Assembly: GCA_900546625.1 (NCBI GenBank)
Contig: URDU01000001.1
Location: forward strand, 124,001-188,000
Direction: 5' to 3'
Length of the DNA stretch: 64,000 bases
Source of the DNA: an uncultured Lachnobacterium sp.
Lineage (GTDB): Bacteria > Bacillota > Clostridia > Lachnospirales > Lachnospiraceae
Below the pieces are notes generated by a model. It saw only the letters and a program-made list of their open reading frames with translations, was not told the origin of the DNA and made no database searches. This document shows positions 63,742-64,000 of the stretch, piece after piece. The translations under genes were made by a program, and so were the position numbers. Within the stretch, counting starts at the first letter, position 1; each line of letters opens with the position of its first letter.

Positions 63742-64000
63742 CTATTCATTGAAATATTTATCAAATACCTTTTTTGCTACCGGCACCGCATATGTGCTTC
63801 CGGCACCCGAATCCTCCACAACCACTGCGATTGCCAGATCATTGTAGCCGTCCTTTTTTCCATAGCCCACAAACCAGGCATTGGTCTGGTCTGTAGAGTC
63901 TGAGACCTGGGCAGTTCCGGTCTTTCCAAAGGCCTCATAGCTTTGGTCGCTTAGCTTTGCGCCTGTTCCATCGGATACAACTGCTGCCATAAGATTCTGA
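63742..64000 (-). CDS. Penicillin-binding transpeptidase, C-terminal fragment
   Basis: The last ~85 residues of a class B or similar PBP; the frame stays open to the window end. The third active-site motif is in AFGKTGTAQVS, with TNAWFVGYGKKDGYNDLAIAVVVEDSG typical of the transpeptidase end. Which PBP it is cannot be decided from this fragment. Confidence 0.85.
   Translation of the reverse strand, partial: QNLMAAVVSDGTGAKLSDQSYEAFGKTGTAQVSDSTDQTNAWFVGYGKKDGYNDLAIAVVVEDSGAGSTYAVPVAKKVFDKYFNE

Overview
The window is a chromosomal segment of a low-GC Firmicute, almost certainly a Lachnospiraceae close to Agathobacter rectalis (Eubacterium rectale). The grounds are strong AGGAGG ribosome sites, the gene orders minD-minE-rodA-mgsA, sepF-lspA-rluD and rplU-prp-rpmA-obgE, and a 1263-residue Cas12a very close to the E. 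rectale nuclease family known as ErCas12a/MAD7. Most of the sequence is ordinary core genome and is tightly packed.

Layout. 1-9.9 kb (+): cell-shape and division genes (end of a class B PBP, minD, minE, rodA), mgsA, a D,D-carboxypeptidase lipoprotein, then the yggS-sepF-lspA-rluD run and a cytidylate-kinase-like gene. 9.9-11.3 kb: a gene-poor accessory patch with a tail-to-tail type I toxin-antitoxin candidate, small membrane-protein genes and an orphan MerR-type promoter. 11.3-16.2 kb: hydroxy-acid oxidase, ABC-F ATPase, WYL regulator, fluoride channel, nitroreductase, PC4-like protein. 16.4-21.7 kb: IS66-family remnant and a minimal type V-A CRISPR-Cas locus (8-repeat array, leader, cas2, cas12a) without cas1 or cas4. 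21.9-30.7 kb: TtcA-like enzyme, GGDEF protein, dtd, AIM24-like protein, Xer-like recombinase, acyltransferase, and the divergent SOS pair yneA/lexA. 30.8-38.9 kb (-): rsfS-yqeK-nadD-yhbY-obgE, rpmA-prp-rplU, RNase G and two radical-SAM-associated genes. 38.9-44.1 kb (-): a his operon hisZ-G-D-B-IE with an unusual hisIE fusion. 44.1-64 kb: RNA-modification and housekeeping genes (recU, ygiQ, coaD, rsmD, pgsA, rimO, rpoZ, gmk, yicC, rqcH, recG, yloV-like, rpmB) plus sporulation-associated ylbJ and gerW homologues.

Most notable system. Directly upstream of cas12a lies what looks like a complete small RNA gene on the same strand. It has a TTGACA-17-TAAATT promoter, a degenerate Cas12a direct repeat that keeps AATTTCTAC and the stem, a 24-nt guide-like segment, and a perfect intrinsic terminator. 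The first nine guide nucleotides match a site directly after a TTTA PAM, and that site overlaps the predicted cas12a promoter. This is the architecture expected of a crRNA-like RNA that directs Cas12a to repress its own promoter.

Other signals include a 41-nt hairpin element shared by the 5' leaders of lexA and dtd, a near-consensus sigma-E promoter before ylbJ, and an inverted half-repeat in the CRISPR leader. Starts were chosen from ribosome-binding sites and family lengths. Family assignments come from recognition of the translated sequences; no database search was run.
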